This document shows positions 53,447 to 64,000 of a DNA stretch of 64,000 nucleotides, piece after piece. The stretch is taken from positions 1 to 64,000 of the forward strand of contig VCJN01002515.1 of the NCBI GenBank assembly GCA_006384855.1, read 5' to 3'. The notes beneath the pieces were generated by a model. The model saw only the letters and a list, made by a program, of their open reading frames with translations, had not been told where the DNA came from and did no database searches. The DNA is from Tetraselmis striata. Its lineage: Eukaryota; Chlorophyta; Chlorodendrophyceae; Chlorodendrales; Chlorodendraceae. Both the position numbers and the translations under genes were made by a program. How positions within the stretch are numbered: position 1 is the first letter of the stretch; each line of letters starts with the position of its first letter.

Positions 53447-56400
53447 CAACAAACACACACACAAACGCATGTATGCAGTGTATATACGGGTGCCGACGCA
53501 CCTAAGATAACCCTTGGTATGAGCCTGAAATTGGGCTCGCATGCAAACTATGAGAACATTCGCTAAAGTTCCGTCTACCTTTGACCTCTGGCAGGCTCTT
53601 ACTTGCGGTGTTCTTACACGTACGCAGAAAGAGAGAGAGATTGGGGCGGAGAGAGAGACGGAGAGAGAGAGAGAGAGAGAGGGAGGGAGAGAGAGAGAGA
53701 GAGATTGGGGCGGAGAGAGAGAGGGGGAGAGGGAGATAGAGAGAGATAGAGAGAGAGGAGAGAGAGAAGGAGGGAGGGAGGAAGAGAGAGAGAAGGAGAT
53801 AGAGAGAGAGATAGAGAGAGGGAGATAGAGAGAGATAGAGAGAGAGGAGAGAGAGAAGGAGGGAGGGAGGAAGAGAGAGAGAGGGAGATAGAGAGAGATA
53901 GAGAGAGGGAGATAGAGAGAGGGAGAGAGGGAGGAAGAGAGAGAGTGAGAGGGAGGGAGAGACGGAGAGAGAGAGAGGGAGATAGAGAGAGATAGAGAGA
54001 GAGGAGAGAGAGAAGGAGGGAGGGAGGAAGAGAGAGAGAGGGAGATAGAGAGAGATAGAGAGAGGGAGATAGAGAGAGGGAGAGAGGGAGGAAGAGAGAG
54101 AGTGAGAGGGAGGGAGAGACGGAGAGAGAGAGAGGGAGATAGAGAGAGATAGAGAGAGAGGAGAGAGAGAAGGAGGGAGGGAGGAAGAGAGAGAGAGGGA
54201 GATAGAGAGAGAGATAGAGAGAGGGAGATAGAGAGAGGGAGAGAGGGAGGAAGAGAGAGAGGGAGAGGGAGGGAGAGATGGAGAGAGAGAGAGGGAGATA
54301 GAGAGAGAGAGATAGAGAGAGGGAGATAGAGAGAGGGAGAGAGGGAGAGAGGGAGAGGGAGGGAGAGAGAGAGAGGGGGAGGGAGATAGACAGACAGAGA
54401 GTCCAGAAGAGCCGATGTTGTCTGGGCAGCGCGGTTCACTGCCTAATGGAAAGCAAATGATCCAAACTATTTCTTAATTTTTATTTTTATTTTTGCGGGG
54501 GGGGGGGGGGGGGGGGGGGGATTAGTCACCTCAAAGAACTTGGCCTCCTCGGGCTTGACTGCGCGCAGGAAGCGCGCGGGGTTGCCGCCCCACACCTGGC
54601 CGGCGGGGATGGTGACGCCGGGGCCAACCACTGCGCCGGCCGCCACCAGTGCGCCCGACTCGACCTGCCCAGCAGCGCGCGGTCAGGCCCGGCCATGCGC
54701 GTCGCTGGCGGCAATCGTATGCACTCGAGTCTAGAGGGCGTAGGGAACCAAACGCACAGCGGTTGCTCCGAGCACCAACAACCGGGCGCACAGGGCTATC
54801 AGTGCCCCCCGCCCACCCCCACCCCTCCAACAATGGATCAATGCCATGGTCAAAACCGAAGCGTGGGGTGATGCCCCAGTAAAAGGCCCAGTCTATCGTG
54901 CGAATGGCTCCCGTCAGCCGGGGCTCATCTGCCTCTGGCCTCCCTCTTGGCCACCCTTGCACATTCTGAGGGGCGCTCATGGCGCAGCCCGCACTGGAGG
55001 GGCGGTGTAAGTGTGGCCGCATGGCGTCTGCGTGGTCATCCGCACGGCGCATCACCGTGAGGTGCGCGATGCACTCGGGTACTACCTGGGTTTCGTTACC
55101 CTGTGCCCGCCCCCGGTGCAGGGGTACAAGTTGGTGGGGTGAGGCAAGTGAAGGGCGCGGGGGGGGGATGTAGTGCGACGGTTATCCTGGTGTCTCCCTG
55201 CCATCTCAGTGGTTTCGGAGCACTATGGACAAGCGAGAATTCCAACCCCAAACTAAGTTATGCGTAACGTTGTCCAAGGGGGGAGAGATGTAGTGTGACA
55301 GTTATCCTTGTGTGTTTGTGCATCACTGGTTTCGGAGCACTGTACAACGGGTGGGCGCACCGTGGCGCCCGCCTGGATGACCGCGTTGATGCCGACCATC
55401 GATGCGTCGGCGACGGTGCAGCCGGTGAGGCAGGCGCCGTGGCCTGCAGGGGGGGCGGCACAGGCGGCTCAGGGCGGGCCGCGGTGGCGGGAGGCCGCCG
55501 CAGGAGAAGTCGTGGCGAGCTGCGGGGCAAAGCCCTTCCGTGCGAGATGTGAGCCGTGTCGAGCGCCACCAGCGGGCACCGGCACGGCCCCGGGCGTGCG
55601 GGGTAAAGCCTCATGCCTCCCAATGTGTGAAGTGCTTTCCCCCCAGGAGTGTCGGCGGGCGATAGGCAGGAGCGGATGTATCACGTGCGCTGCTGTGGGC
55701 TGCACGAGTTAGTCGGGTTCGGCGGGGCCCCTAAAAGATGTGGATGGCGCAACTGCATCAGGTTGAGACTTGTGTGGCGCATCTTTCCATCGATTGGGAT
55801 TAGGTTAGCTATTCTATAGCCCACCTCTTGCTGGGAGAGGGGGGGGTAGAGGCAAGCATTGAGAGCAAACCCTAAGTGCGGTCATGGAAGGCCGCCCGGC
55901 TGCATGTTCAACCCATCTTGCGGGGAAGCAGTGCCCGAAAGGGACAAGCAACGGTAACCCTGCTTTTCAACTCGGGTCGGTAAACACCGGCATGGTGCCA
56001 CATGCGCGGCCGGCATGCAGGGGGTCAGGCAAGGGGTGTGTGTGGGTGTGTGGGGGGAGCGCACCGATGGTGACCGCGCGGCCGATGGTGGCAGGCCCCA
56101 CGATCACGGCGCGGTCCTGGACATTGGTCTTCTCGCCTATGGTCACGGCCGCGTTGTCGCCTACAAGCACCATCACAGCGGCGGTTCGCAGCTCAGCCTC
56201 AGGCCCCACTTCACCCCTTCCAACCCCACCAGTAGACAGGGCCGCCGGGTCCATCATGCGCTGCGGGCTCGGCTCCGACCTTTCACCACGCTGTTGTACC
56301 ACACGGAGGCGCTGGGCCCGAGGCTGACGCTGCCGATGACGGCGGCGCTAGGGGCGACCCACGCGCCGGGAGCCAGCGCTGGCTTGTTGCCCACGATGTT

Positions 56401-57189
56401 CATCACGGGGCGGTGCCGGTAGACTGGCGCGCAGGCATGGTTGCAGGGGGGGGGGGGGGGGGGGGGGGTGTCAGGCAGCGGCGGGAGCAAGTCAGCGTGT
56501 CGCGCCGCTTCCCCAAAATCTTCTCCTTCCCCCTGCCCTTCCTCATGCTCATGCCCGTGCCACTCCCTGACTGCCACTCCGCCAGACAGTCCTGGCCGCA
56601 CCCCGCCTGACACTCCACCACACCCCGTGACACCCAGCCTCAGGGGTGTAGCGGGAGGCAGGTGGGCCTTAGGGGTGGCCAGGCAACGAGGGCAGCGTCC
56701 TCTTGGGCGGCAGAGCCGGCAGATCAGCCTTCCCGCCTCCCCGCCTTACAAACGGATGCTGCCCCAATCCCTCCCCCCCCCCCCCCCCCCCTGGGGCCCC
56801 CCGACCCACCCCCCCCCCCCACACACACGAAACAGCGCCGCATCAGGCGCAACCCTAAGCGGGCGGAGATGCGATACTGGGCGCGCCCTGCCGGCGATGG
56901 CTGGTAATGCCGGCGGACTCGGGGTTATCTGGAAGACATGTGGGGTAGGGCGGCGCAGATGAGGTCCGGGGGCGGCGCCAGGGCGAGAGGAGGTGCGGAG
57001 GTAAGTGGTGTGTGTGTGTGTGTCGGGGGGACAGGGGGGGGGGGGGGGTTGCTAGGGTATTTCCAGGGTAAAAACGGGCTCACATTGCTCCTGGAACGCG
57101 AAGTTCAGGCCCAGCTGCATCCCCGCGCGGTCGAGCGCCTGCCCGGTCTCCCGGAAGGCAGCGCCCAGGTAGTACAGCGCCCGAGCCAT
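53043..57189 (-). CDS. Gamma-carbonic-anhydrase-like protein (mitochondrial complex I CA domain type)
   Basis: Six minus-strand exons: 57189-57084, 56423-56280, 56160-56065, 55443-55361, 54664-54530 and 53093-53043; phases match and the product is 204 residues. It starts MARALYYLGAAFRETGQALD, as plant gamma-CA subunits do. It then shows the left-handed beta-helix pattern: YRHRPVMNIVGNKPALAPGA, VAPSAAVIGSVSLGPSASVWY, NVQDRAVIVGPATIGRAVTIG, GHGACLTGCTVADASMVG and VWGGNPARFLRAVKPEE. In green algae and plants these proteins form the matrix-side carbonic-anhydrase domain needed to assemble respiratory complex I. Of the three zinc histidines only H117 (GHG) remains; the others are V104 and T122, and the usual Arg before Gly-Asp is Lys83. 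It therefore looks like a gamma-CA-like, probably non-catalytic subunit. It lacks the long C-terminal tail of many plant homologues. Intron 5 (1.4 kb) holds a purine satellite and a MITE copy. Confidence 0.92.
53485..53625 (-). repeat. MITE copy E (gamma-CA-like intron 5)
   Basis: ACGGGTGCCGACGCACCTAA, TTGGGCTCGCATGCAAAC, TTTGACCTCTGGCAGGCTC: the family consensus in reverse orientation relative to copies A-C. Confidence 0.75.
53626..54404. repeat. Long (GA)n-type purine satellite with higher-order units
   Basis: Almost 780 bases of pure A/G (C/T on the transcribed minus strand) with very few exceptions. The segment AGAGAAGGAGGGAGGGAGGA recurs at roughly 160-bp spacing (near 53850, 54010 and 54170), so the block has expanded by duplication of longer units. 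Confidence 0.95.
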
Positions 57190-58308
57190 GGCTGTAGGGT
57201 CCACGCAGCGGCAGGTGCGAGCCAGAGAGGGGCTGGGGGGGAAGGGGTAGACGAGTGATGAGGAGGCGCAGCCGCTGCTCGTCGTTGTCTCGAATGACCC
57301 GTTTATTATTAGGTCTGCTGAGGGCTGGCGGCTGGGCCCCGCCTGAGGTGACCGCCACCATCCGCCTCAGACGCGCAGCAGCAGGGGCGAATAGCAATTC
57401 ACTATTTGAGTACCTGTACCCAGATACCATTGATGTCGACCGTTATACAGTACTCCTCGTCGTGCATGTGCGAAGACCAGCTATCAAAACAATATTATTG
57501 CCGACGCTATGCGATTATACTACGAATAATGACGAATGGACTGTTGTGGCGGAGCTCGCGCGGGCGCGCCCGCGCGGACGAATTAAGAAGGACGCATCGT
57601 CGTCCGCTTCTCATCCACCTGCCGCGCCGGCCTAGAGAGGGCGGCACACCCGCGCAGCGCACCTACCACCTACCCGCAATCCCACCGACAAGTGAGAACA
57701 GCCGGCTACAAGCGCGGCGCAGGTTACGCGAGGCAGCGCCTCGCCGGAAACAGCAGTAGGTTATGCATGCCTCCCCCCTCTCCCCCCCCCCCCCCCCCCC
57801 CCCCTCCCCGGCGTCGCCTCGACCTGACCACTCGGCGACGTTGACTCCGCCCGCTGCGGGGCTCCCTGCGATCTGGCCACCCTCGCGCCCGGAGACCCGC
57901 CCGCAACCGCAGGGACATCAAAATCAGCCGTGGGTGTCACTTTCCTTCGTGTGTGTAAAGTGTGGGCCGGGAGCTGGGTCTCGCAGATCTCGCGGGCGGA
58001 CGGGGTACTGCCGCGGAAAACAGCACCGGGAGTGGTATTAGGGGTACAGTCCTCACTTGACACATCCCCACGTAACCAAACCCATCAGCAAGAGAATCAT
58101 GCAAGACTACTGCTTATTATGTCCGTGGCGATTGAGTCGGGCGCTGCGGCGGCGAGCCCTCGACCCGCGCCCAGCGCCTCCCCTCGCCACCCCAGCAGCT
58201 GTGTGCTGGCCGCCGTCTCTCACGCTGCTTTCCCCCGCCCCTTTCTCTCCGCTGCTTCTCGCAGGAAGCGCGGGGGCCTCGAGCCGCCCGCCGCCGAGGG
58301 CCGCCGCT
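57190..58308. promoter_or_regulatory. Shared upstream region of two divergent genes
   Basis: Lies between the ATGs of the gamma-CA-like gene and ARL1. Contains a C-run (57785-57804) and GC-rich frames with no domain. 58050-58308 is the probable ARL1 5' UTR. No specific promoter element is identified. Confidence 0.4.
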
Positions 58309-60002
58309 ATGGGGATGTGGTTTAGCAGCCTGCTGTCCTACTTCGGCGAGAAGGAGGCCAGGATCCTGGTGCTGGGGCTGGATAACGCCGGGAAGACCAC
58401 CATCCTCTGTGCGCCCCCCCGCCTCCCCCCACTCTCCCAGCTCCCCCTCGGCCTACCCAACACACGCCCCACGCCCCAACACGTAGCCAATCTCCCTCAC
58501 AAAGGTGGACTGACCCCCCGTTTTCCCCTCTCCCCTGTCTTGGTAGACCGGTTGCAGGTGGGAGAGGTGGTCTCAACGATCCCAAGTGAGTGCCCCCTGC
58601 CATCCCCGCCATCCAACCCCCTATCGCCGTGAGACGCGCACACTGTGGGGAGGCGTAGGGCATAGGGGCTGATGGGGGGGTGGGGACTCAGTGCCACCTG
58701 CCCCGCCTGCGCCCAGCCATCGGCTTCAACGTGGAGACCGTGACGTACAAGAACATCAAGTTCCAGGTGTGGGACCTGGGAGGGCAGACCAGCATCCGGC
58801 CGTACTGGCGCTGCTACTACCCCAACACCCAGGCCGTCATCTACGTCGTGGACTCGAGCGACACGGAGCGCATCGGCACCTCGCGCGACGAGTTCCACGC
58901 CATCCTGGAGGAGGAAGAGCTCAAGGAGGCCAAGATCCTGATCTTTGCCAACAAGCAGGTGCGCGCGGACGCCCCCCCCCCCCCCCAATGTGGCGATCGT
59001 CAAGAAGGAGTACCTGCGGGGAGGCTCCCTCTCTGCCTGCTACAGATAGGCCAGCCATGGCTCAGCTGGGAACAGCGAACGGCTCAGGTCCTCACGGGTG
59101 GCGCATAGGAACCGGCGCCTCCCGGCTGCTGTCATCGGCCGCCGGCAACGCATGGATGGGCCGCCGCGGTGCGCTCTAGATGACTGCTGCGCACGAGCGG
59201 CGCGGCGTTGACGGCGCCGGTGGTTGCTGTTGGGGGCCCTGGCGCGCAGGACCTCCCGGGCGCGCTGGACGACGCCAAGGTGGCGGAGGGCCTTGGCCTG
59301 CACAACATCAAGAGCCGGTGAGCGTCCCCCCCCCCCCCCCCCCCCCCCCCGCCTTCCTCTTTTCTCCTGTCCCCAACAGCCACCATCACCCAACCCAGAA
59401 ATACGAGCTTTCTGCCCCGCGGGGGTGGCGGCAGGAGGGCAAGGGAAGGGGGGGTTGGGGGGGGGGGACAGAAAGCCATGGGCGGATTCACAGCACGGAA
59501 ACGCTGTGAGCTGCGGAACCTTGCACCGTGCTGTTCGCCGGCGTCCGGTCTATAGGAGCCCCTACAGGTATTCGTATCGCGGGTGCCACGGGGTGACCCG
59601 CTGCCAGCTAAACCATTGAAATGTGCACCACAACACCGAAGCATCAGCGCGGTGTCGAAACAAACCCGCCCACCCCCCAGTGCAATGGTGCGGGTATGAT
59701 GCCCCATCCTGCGTGCTTTGCAGTCCGAGGGCATAGGGACGTGTCGCTGCCGGGCGGGTTCCCCATCGGCTGTCCGTGGGGGTTCAACAGTGGGCGCCTG
59801 ACCACGTGACATCCTTCGCAGCGGGGGCGCGCCTGCTTGGTTGGCGTGGCCGGAGGCGCGCTGACCGCGCGGGTGGCTGCCGCGTGCCTCCCCCCGGGCC
59901 AGGGACTGGGCCATCTTCAAGACGTCGGCCATCAAGGGCGAAGGACTGATGGAGGGGCTGGACTGGCTGTCCAACATGCTGACCAACCGGGGGAAGCGAT
60001 GA
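58309..60002 (+). CDS. ARL1: ARF-like small GTPase ARL1
   Basis: Five exons: 58309-58408, 58547-58585, 58717-58958, 59250-59317 and 59903-60002; all phases match, giving 182 residues, the family's normal length. Gly2 (MGMWFSS) is the myristoylation site. The P-loop is GLDNAGKTT (23-31), switch 1 contains T47 ([12 protein letters not shown]), switch 2 is WDLGGQ (65-70, with Q70), the guanine-specificity motif is NKQD (125-128) and TSA (157-159) completes the nucleotide pocket. [20 protein letters not shown] and [13 protein letters not shown] are ARL1 wording rather than ARF. ARL1 acts at the trans-Golgi, recruiting GRIP-domain golgins and other effectors when GTP-bound. Exon 2 is only 39 nt. 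A TGTAA lies 278 bases after the stop. The only difference from common ARL1 is Asn26 in the P-loop, seen also in ARL2-type proteins. Confidence 0.95.
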
Positions 60003-61757
60003 ACGCGCCCTCCGGTCGCGGCGCCGCGGCGGTGGGCGGCGGTCCATCTGGGCGTGGCGAGGGCAGAGGGTGGGGGCAGCCCGGGGTGGGGTGAGGGGGA
60101 CCCTCCCCTCACCTCTCTCACCCTGCCCCACCCGAGGCGCCACGACGGAGCACATACAGGAGCGCCACAGCCCTGCTGCGCCCATTTCCCGCCCTCCCCC
60201 CCCCCCCTCCCCCCTCACGTCCCCACTTGCCCGTCGCCGTAGCTGCGCGGAAGGCCGTTAGGTCCGTGCGCTCGTCGGATGTAAACTCCATCCCATCCCA
60301 TACTCGAGGTGTCGCCCCCGGGCGCGCGTACAGACGCAGGGCTGACCAGGGCCGGTGCACGGACTTGGAGGGAGGGCTTGACTCGTTCTCGGGTAGGCAT
60401 TGAGAGAGCTGGTGAGAGGGAGAGGAACGCTGCATCGAACCGCAGGTGGCACAAGGGCATCACTGCATGCGAATGGGGAAGGAGCGGAGGAACGTGAATG
60501 TGGATGGCGTCACCCTATATGCCGGGTATTCCTAGTGTAAACACACGTTATACTCGCCGCATTGATTATCTCCTTCCCATAGCGAAAAAGTGAGTGCGGT
60601 TATGACGACGATGCGGTAGGACGCGGTCATGGGAACGTTGCGAACAAGAGCCTGCTCTGCCTGCCAGAGGTCAAATGCAGTAGACGAAACTGTAGCGGAG
60701 CTATGTCGCAAATGGCCGGATGGGTTGCATGCGAGCCCAATCTGACGCTTGTGAAAAAGAGTTACTGAAGGTGTGTTGGCACCCCTGATGTACTTCGAAG
60801 AAGTCTATCAGCTCCTACTATTCGTACACATTACTCGTAGTGTAGTGTTTCCTCGCTGTTTCTGCGAGAAGCGGCGTTGAAACTCACACGCGGATGGCAT
60901 GTGGACGGGGTAGATGTCCCGCACAGGAATGGTGTGCTGATTTGCCAACGGAGTATGGACGGAACACTTCATGGCCATTCCAGACTGGTGCATTTGTGTT
61001 CTCCATAGAGAGATCCTCATGATGGATATGCCAACCGCCCAAAGAAGGAGGGGTGTGATGTGTTGGTGGAGATTGGGGGCCGGGGGGGTAAATTGTTGAT
61101 CATTTGTTGGACCTGCGACAGAGCCCAGCTGACTGGTGCAGTATCAGATTACGGGTGCCTACACACTCTTCAGAGGACACTGGCAATAAGAGACTTTTTG
61201 GAGGTCAAGGAAGCGCTTTCTAAGAAATGCTATTTAGAAAATGCGTCGGCATCTGATGTAATAAAACAGCATGGCATGACATTCATCCATGTGCATGCGT
61301 TTGTTGGTGAGGAAGGCACTTTGTGATTGACAATGCGGAATCGTCGCATGTGTCGTGTGGCGCTGCCACATCTGTGATCAGTGACTGAGCTGAGGCGCGA
61401 CGATAGCGCACTAACAGGCAGCACCGACAACGCAGTGCACGTGAACCAGCATGCTGGGCAGCAGCACTGTTTGGCGCGGGGGGTTATTATTATTTCGCGT
61501 GTCGATTTTTTACACGGGGACTGCATCGTGTCCGGCGCAGGAAGAGCTCGACCAGCGCGAGGCTGGAAGCATCGATTCCCGGCTTGCACGTGCGGGTTGT
61601 GGAGGGTGGTGAATGGGTTTGCTGGACGAGCTCGATACTGGGGCGCCTCGCATGAGGAGTCGCCCCAGGAGCAACATGTCAAGCGATGATGGATGGGCTG
61701 AGGTGAAATTATGGCAGTGAGATCCGCTGCAATCGTGTTCGCAAGCGAGCGCGGCCG
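60003..61757. other. Intergenic region between convergent genes
   Basis: Holds the 3' end of ARL1, MITE copy F (60620-60790) and unassigned sequence. A minus-strand TGTAA (61514-61510) lies about 245 bases beyond the stop of the Ig-like-repeat gene. No further gene is supportable. Confidence 0.5.
60620..60790 (+). repeat. MITE copy F
   Basis: GGACGCGGTCATGGGAACG, CTGCCAGAGGTCAAATGCAG, ACGAAACTGTAGCGGAGCTA, GGGTTGCATGCGAGCCCAAT, ending TGTTGGCACCCC: same order as copies A-E. Confidence 0.8.
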
Positions 61758-64000
61758 CTATAGCTCCCGACGGAGGCTGTATCTCCGGCGAAGCTCCGCC
61801 TTCGGGACTGGCTCGACATCGGTGGGGCCACTCGTAATCCAGGCAAACAAGTGTGACAGATACCCTCGCTCCTCGCCGGCGCCTTTGTCGCCGGCATGCG
61901 GCGCGCCCGCCAACCAGGAATCGTTGTGGCTGTCGTGCCGCAGGCTCCGGCTGTGCCCGGCTGCCGGGAGCTGGAAGTCGCTGCCCCGCTCGGTCAGTTC
62001 AGCGACAACGTCGTCGAGTACAGAATTAACGGAGGGCTGGCTGGGCGCGTCTGGCGCTGCAGCGTGCAGGCTGCCAGCGTCGTCGTAGTAAATCTCGACC
62101 GCCACGGGCGTCGGGTCGGTGTTGCCGGCACGGTCGCTGGCGCGCACGTTCACCAGGTGCTTGCCAACGGCGAGCCCGGCGACCCGGAGCTCGTAGCCCG
62201 CCCCCATGCGGGCGCTCTTTGGTCCCAGCACCCACTCACTGCACGCCTCGCTGCAGACCTGGTACTGGTAGTCGAAGATGGGGTCGACGCTGCCTGAGGG
62301 GGCGGCCGCTATCCCGACACTGAACAGCGCTACTCCGCGCTCCACCGGGCTAAAAAACCACTGTTGCACCACCGTTTCGGGCGGTTGCGTGTCGACGACC
62401 CACGTGTACACAGATGGCGAAGGCTCCACCTGGCCATGGGCGTCTGTAGCGTACACGCGCAGCGTATGCTGGCCGTCCGGCAAATCGTACATGCCCAGCG
62501 AGTGAGAGGCCGGCCGGTAGGTGACGCCGTCCAGCGAGTACTGCAGCGAGCAGCCCTTGCGAGACGTGATGAACTCGAAGTGTGCCGAGCGCTCGGAGCT
62601 GTACTTGTACGGCCCCTGCGCGATGGTCGTAACGGGCGTGGCGGTGTCGACTTCCCAGGCGTGCGTGGCCGGGGAAGGGTCGATGTTCCCGGCGGCGTCG
62701 ATAGCCGCCACGCTGAAGGTGTGGAGCCCAGGCATGAGCGCCTGCAGACGAACGGACCCGACGCCCGACTCGACCCACTCGGCACCGTCCAGGCGGTACC
62801 GATACGAGCAGGGTGTGGTGTCTTCGCACGACCAGACGAACTCCGCCTCGGCGGGCGACTGGTTCGGAAGCGGAACGCGCTCGAGGCGGGTCGCGGGCGG
62901 TGTGGTGTCGACCGTCCAGCCGAACGTCGCCGGCTCCGAGTCAGGTCGGCCCTGGTAGTCGACCGCTCGCACGCGCAGCGAGTGCGGCCCGTCGGACAGC
63001 CCCTCTAGAGGCACCATCACACCCTGGATGCCAGCAGACGCCTGCTGCTTGGCATTGCCGGGCGGGTTCCAAGCGCCTCCGTCGAGCTGCCACTGGAACG
63101 TCGGCCGCGAAGGGCCAACCTCAGCCACAAACTCCGCATTAGGGCTGGCAATCGTGCCCGTTGGGGGCGGGTGGATGACAGATGTCTGCACCCAGGTTGT
63201 CCTCCAGCTGGCAAACACGGACTCGCCAAGCTCCCCGCAGTCATTGAACGCGCGGACCTCCAGCGTGTGGTGCCCCTCCGCGCCGGACGACAGCGTCTGG
63301 CGCTCGCTGCGCGTGTGGTCCGTGTACTTGGGCACGGTGGTGCGCTGCAGCAGGCTGCTGCTCCACGGCGCCTGCGCTTTGGCCTGGCTGCTGTAAACTG
63401 AGCCAAGATGCCACTTCCCGGCGTCCACGCGGTACTCGAACGCCCACTTGGAGGAGCTGGAGCGCACGTCGAAGGACACAGGGGAGTGCGGGAGGACGCT
63501 GGGCGTCGGGCTGGCGACCAGGATGGTGTCCACCGGCAACACTCGCCACTGCACCACGGCTGGGCTCTCGTCCCGGTTGCCAGCAGCATCGAATGCGCGC
63601 ACTTGAAGCGAGTGCTCCCCGACCGATATGCCCGAGGCCACATGTGGCGCAATCTTTGCAGTCTTGGAGCCCGCTCCTTGCTGGATCATCCCAAGCAGCT
63701 TAATGGCTTTGTCCGTTTGCTGCAATCACGTCAACGGCAAAGAAGCACCAGCATGCATGAGCCACATCGCGTCCAATGCACGACGCCCAGCCAAGTACGA
63801 TGTCAGCGCATTCCGCCTGCATGACAGTGACTCCGCCCCAACCCTTCCAGTGTGTGCACGGTGACCCCGTCTCCCCCCCAGCGTTGAGGATGTGCAATCC
63901 CGGAGGGATTTCTTACCTGCACTCTGAACTGCGGTCCGAGGGACCAAGCTCCCTCATCCAGCTTTGTTTCGTATCCCCACACGCTGGCATTGCTGCGAAG
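61758..64000 (-). CDS. Large protein of Ig-like/fibronectin-like repeats, 3' part
   Basis: Two minus-strand exons are visible: 64000-63917 (open to the window edge; NASVWGYETKLDEGAWSLG) with donor GTAAGA, and 63719-61758 ending in TAG. Together 681 residues of the C-terminal part. The long exon has six copies of a domain whose end reads like HTLRVRAVDxxGNxDPSPAxxxW.VDTxPP, e.g. HSLQVRAFDAAGNRDESPAV, HSLRVRAVDYQGRPDSEPAT, HTFSVAAIDAAGNIDPSPAT and HTLRVYATDAHGQVEPSPSV. Such beta-sandwich repeats, with YRLDG/YSLDG strands before them, are common in large secreted or surface proteins of algae and bacteria and would act in adhesion or matrix building. The last 100 residues are hydrophilic, without a membrane segment or GPI-type tail. 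Signal peptide and N-terminus are outside the window. Confidence 0.8.

Overview
The window is nuclear DNA from a eukaryote with a GC-rich, intron-rich and heavily repeat-laden genome. Spliced genes with GT-AG introns, very long C or G homopolymer runs inside introns, a plant-type mitochondrial gamma-carbonic-anhydrase-like protein, TTTAGGG-like motifs and a surface-type protein built of Ig-like repeats together suggest a microalga, most likely of the green lineage. The species is not certain, and the lineage is inference.

Layout. 1-19 kb is almost entirely mobile or repetitive: the 3' end of a Ty3/gypsy retrotransposon with its LTR (1-906), fragments of small basic proteins (1.4-2.0 kb), a 370-bp foldback satellite (2.4-3.56 kb), a piggyBac-like C-terminus (4.4-5.2 kb), a broken hAT-like transposase containing a 30-bp VNTR (5.95-8.5 kb), one host gene for an NTF2/SnoaL-fold protein (9.85-10.43 kb, minus), foldback and retroposon-like repeats (10.5-14.75 kb), and a decayed MULE transposon with recognisable TIRs (14.94-19.07 kb). 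19.8-33.9 kb holds four host genes: a membrane RING-type gene (plus, 3' end not found), a five-exon gene for a 129-aa protein (minus), a four-exon coiled-coil gene (plus) and a complete nine-exon PUS3/DEG1 tRNA pseudouridine synthase gene (minus). 34-39.5 kb is a lower-GC repeat block with a 3.5-kb inverted-repeat-flanked element and LINE reverse-transcriptase debris. 40.2-48.4 kb is a complete ten-exon ARP4 (nuclear actin-related protein) gene. 48.5-53 kb is tandem repeats and gene-poor DNA. 53.0-57.2 kb is a complete six-exon gamma-carbonic-anhydrase-like gene (minus), 58.3-60.0 kb a complete five-exon ARL1 GTPase gene (plus), and 61.8-64.0 kb the 3' part of a large Ig-like-repeat protein gene (minus, continuing beyond the window).

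The identifiable host genes are single-copy housekeeping functions (tRNA modification, chromatin remodelling, mitochondrial respiratory-chain assembly, Golgi trafficking) and do not form one pathway. Two adjacent pairs are divergent with shared upstream regions (26910/27406 and 57189/58309). Exon joins were made by eye from GT-AG (once GC-AG) sites, and every join given for the complete genes keeps the reading frame. The most unusual observations are cytosine tracts placed directly after many 5' splice sites, a short MITE family that lies repeatedly inside introns (once as an inverted dimer), a decapeptide-encoding VNTR inside a transposase reading frame, a repeat family ending in a short A-run, and a gamma-CA homologue that has lost two of three zinc histidines.
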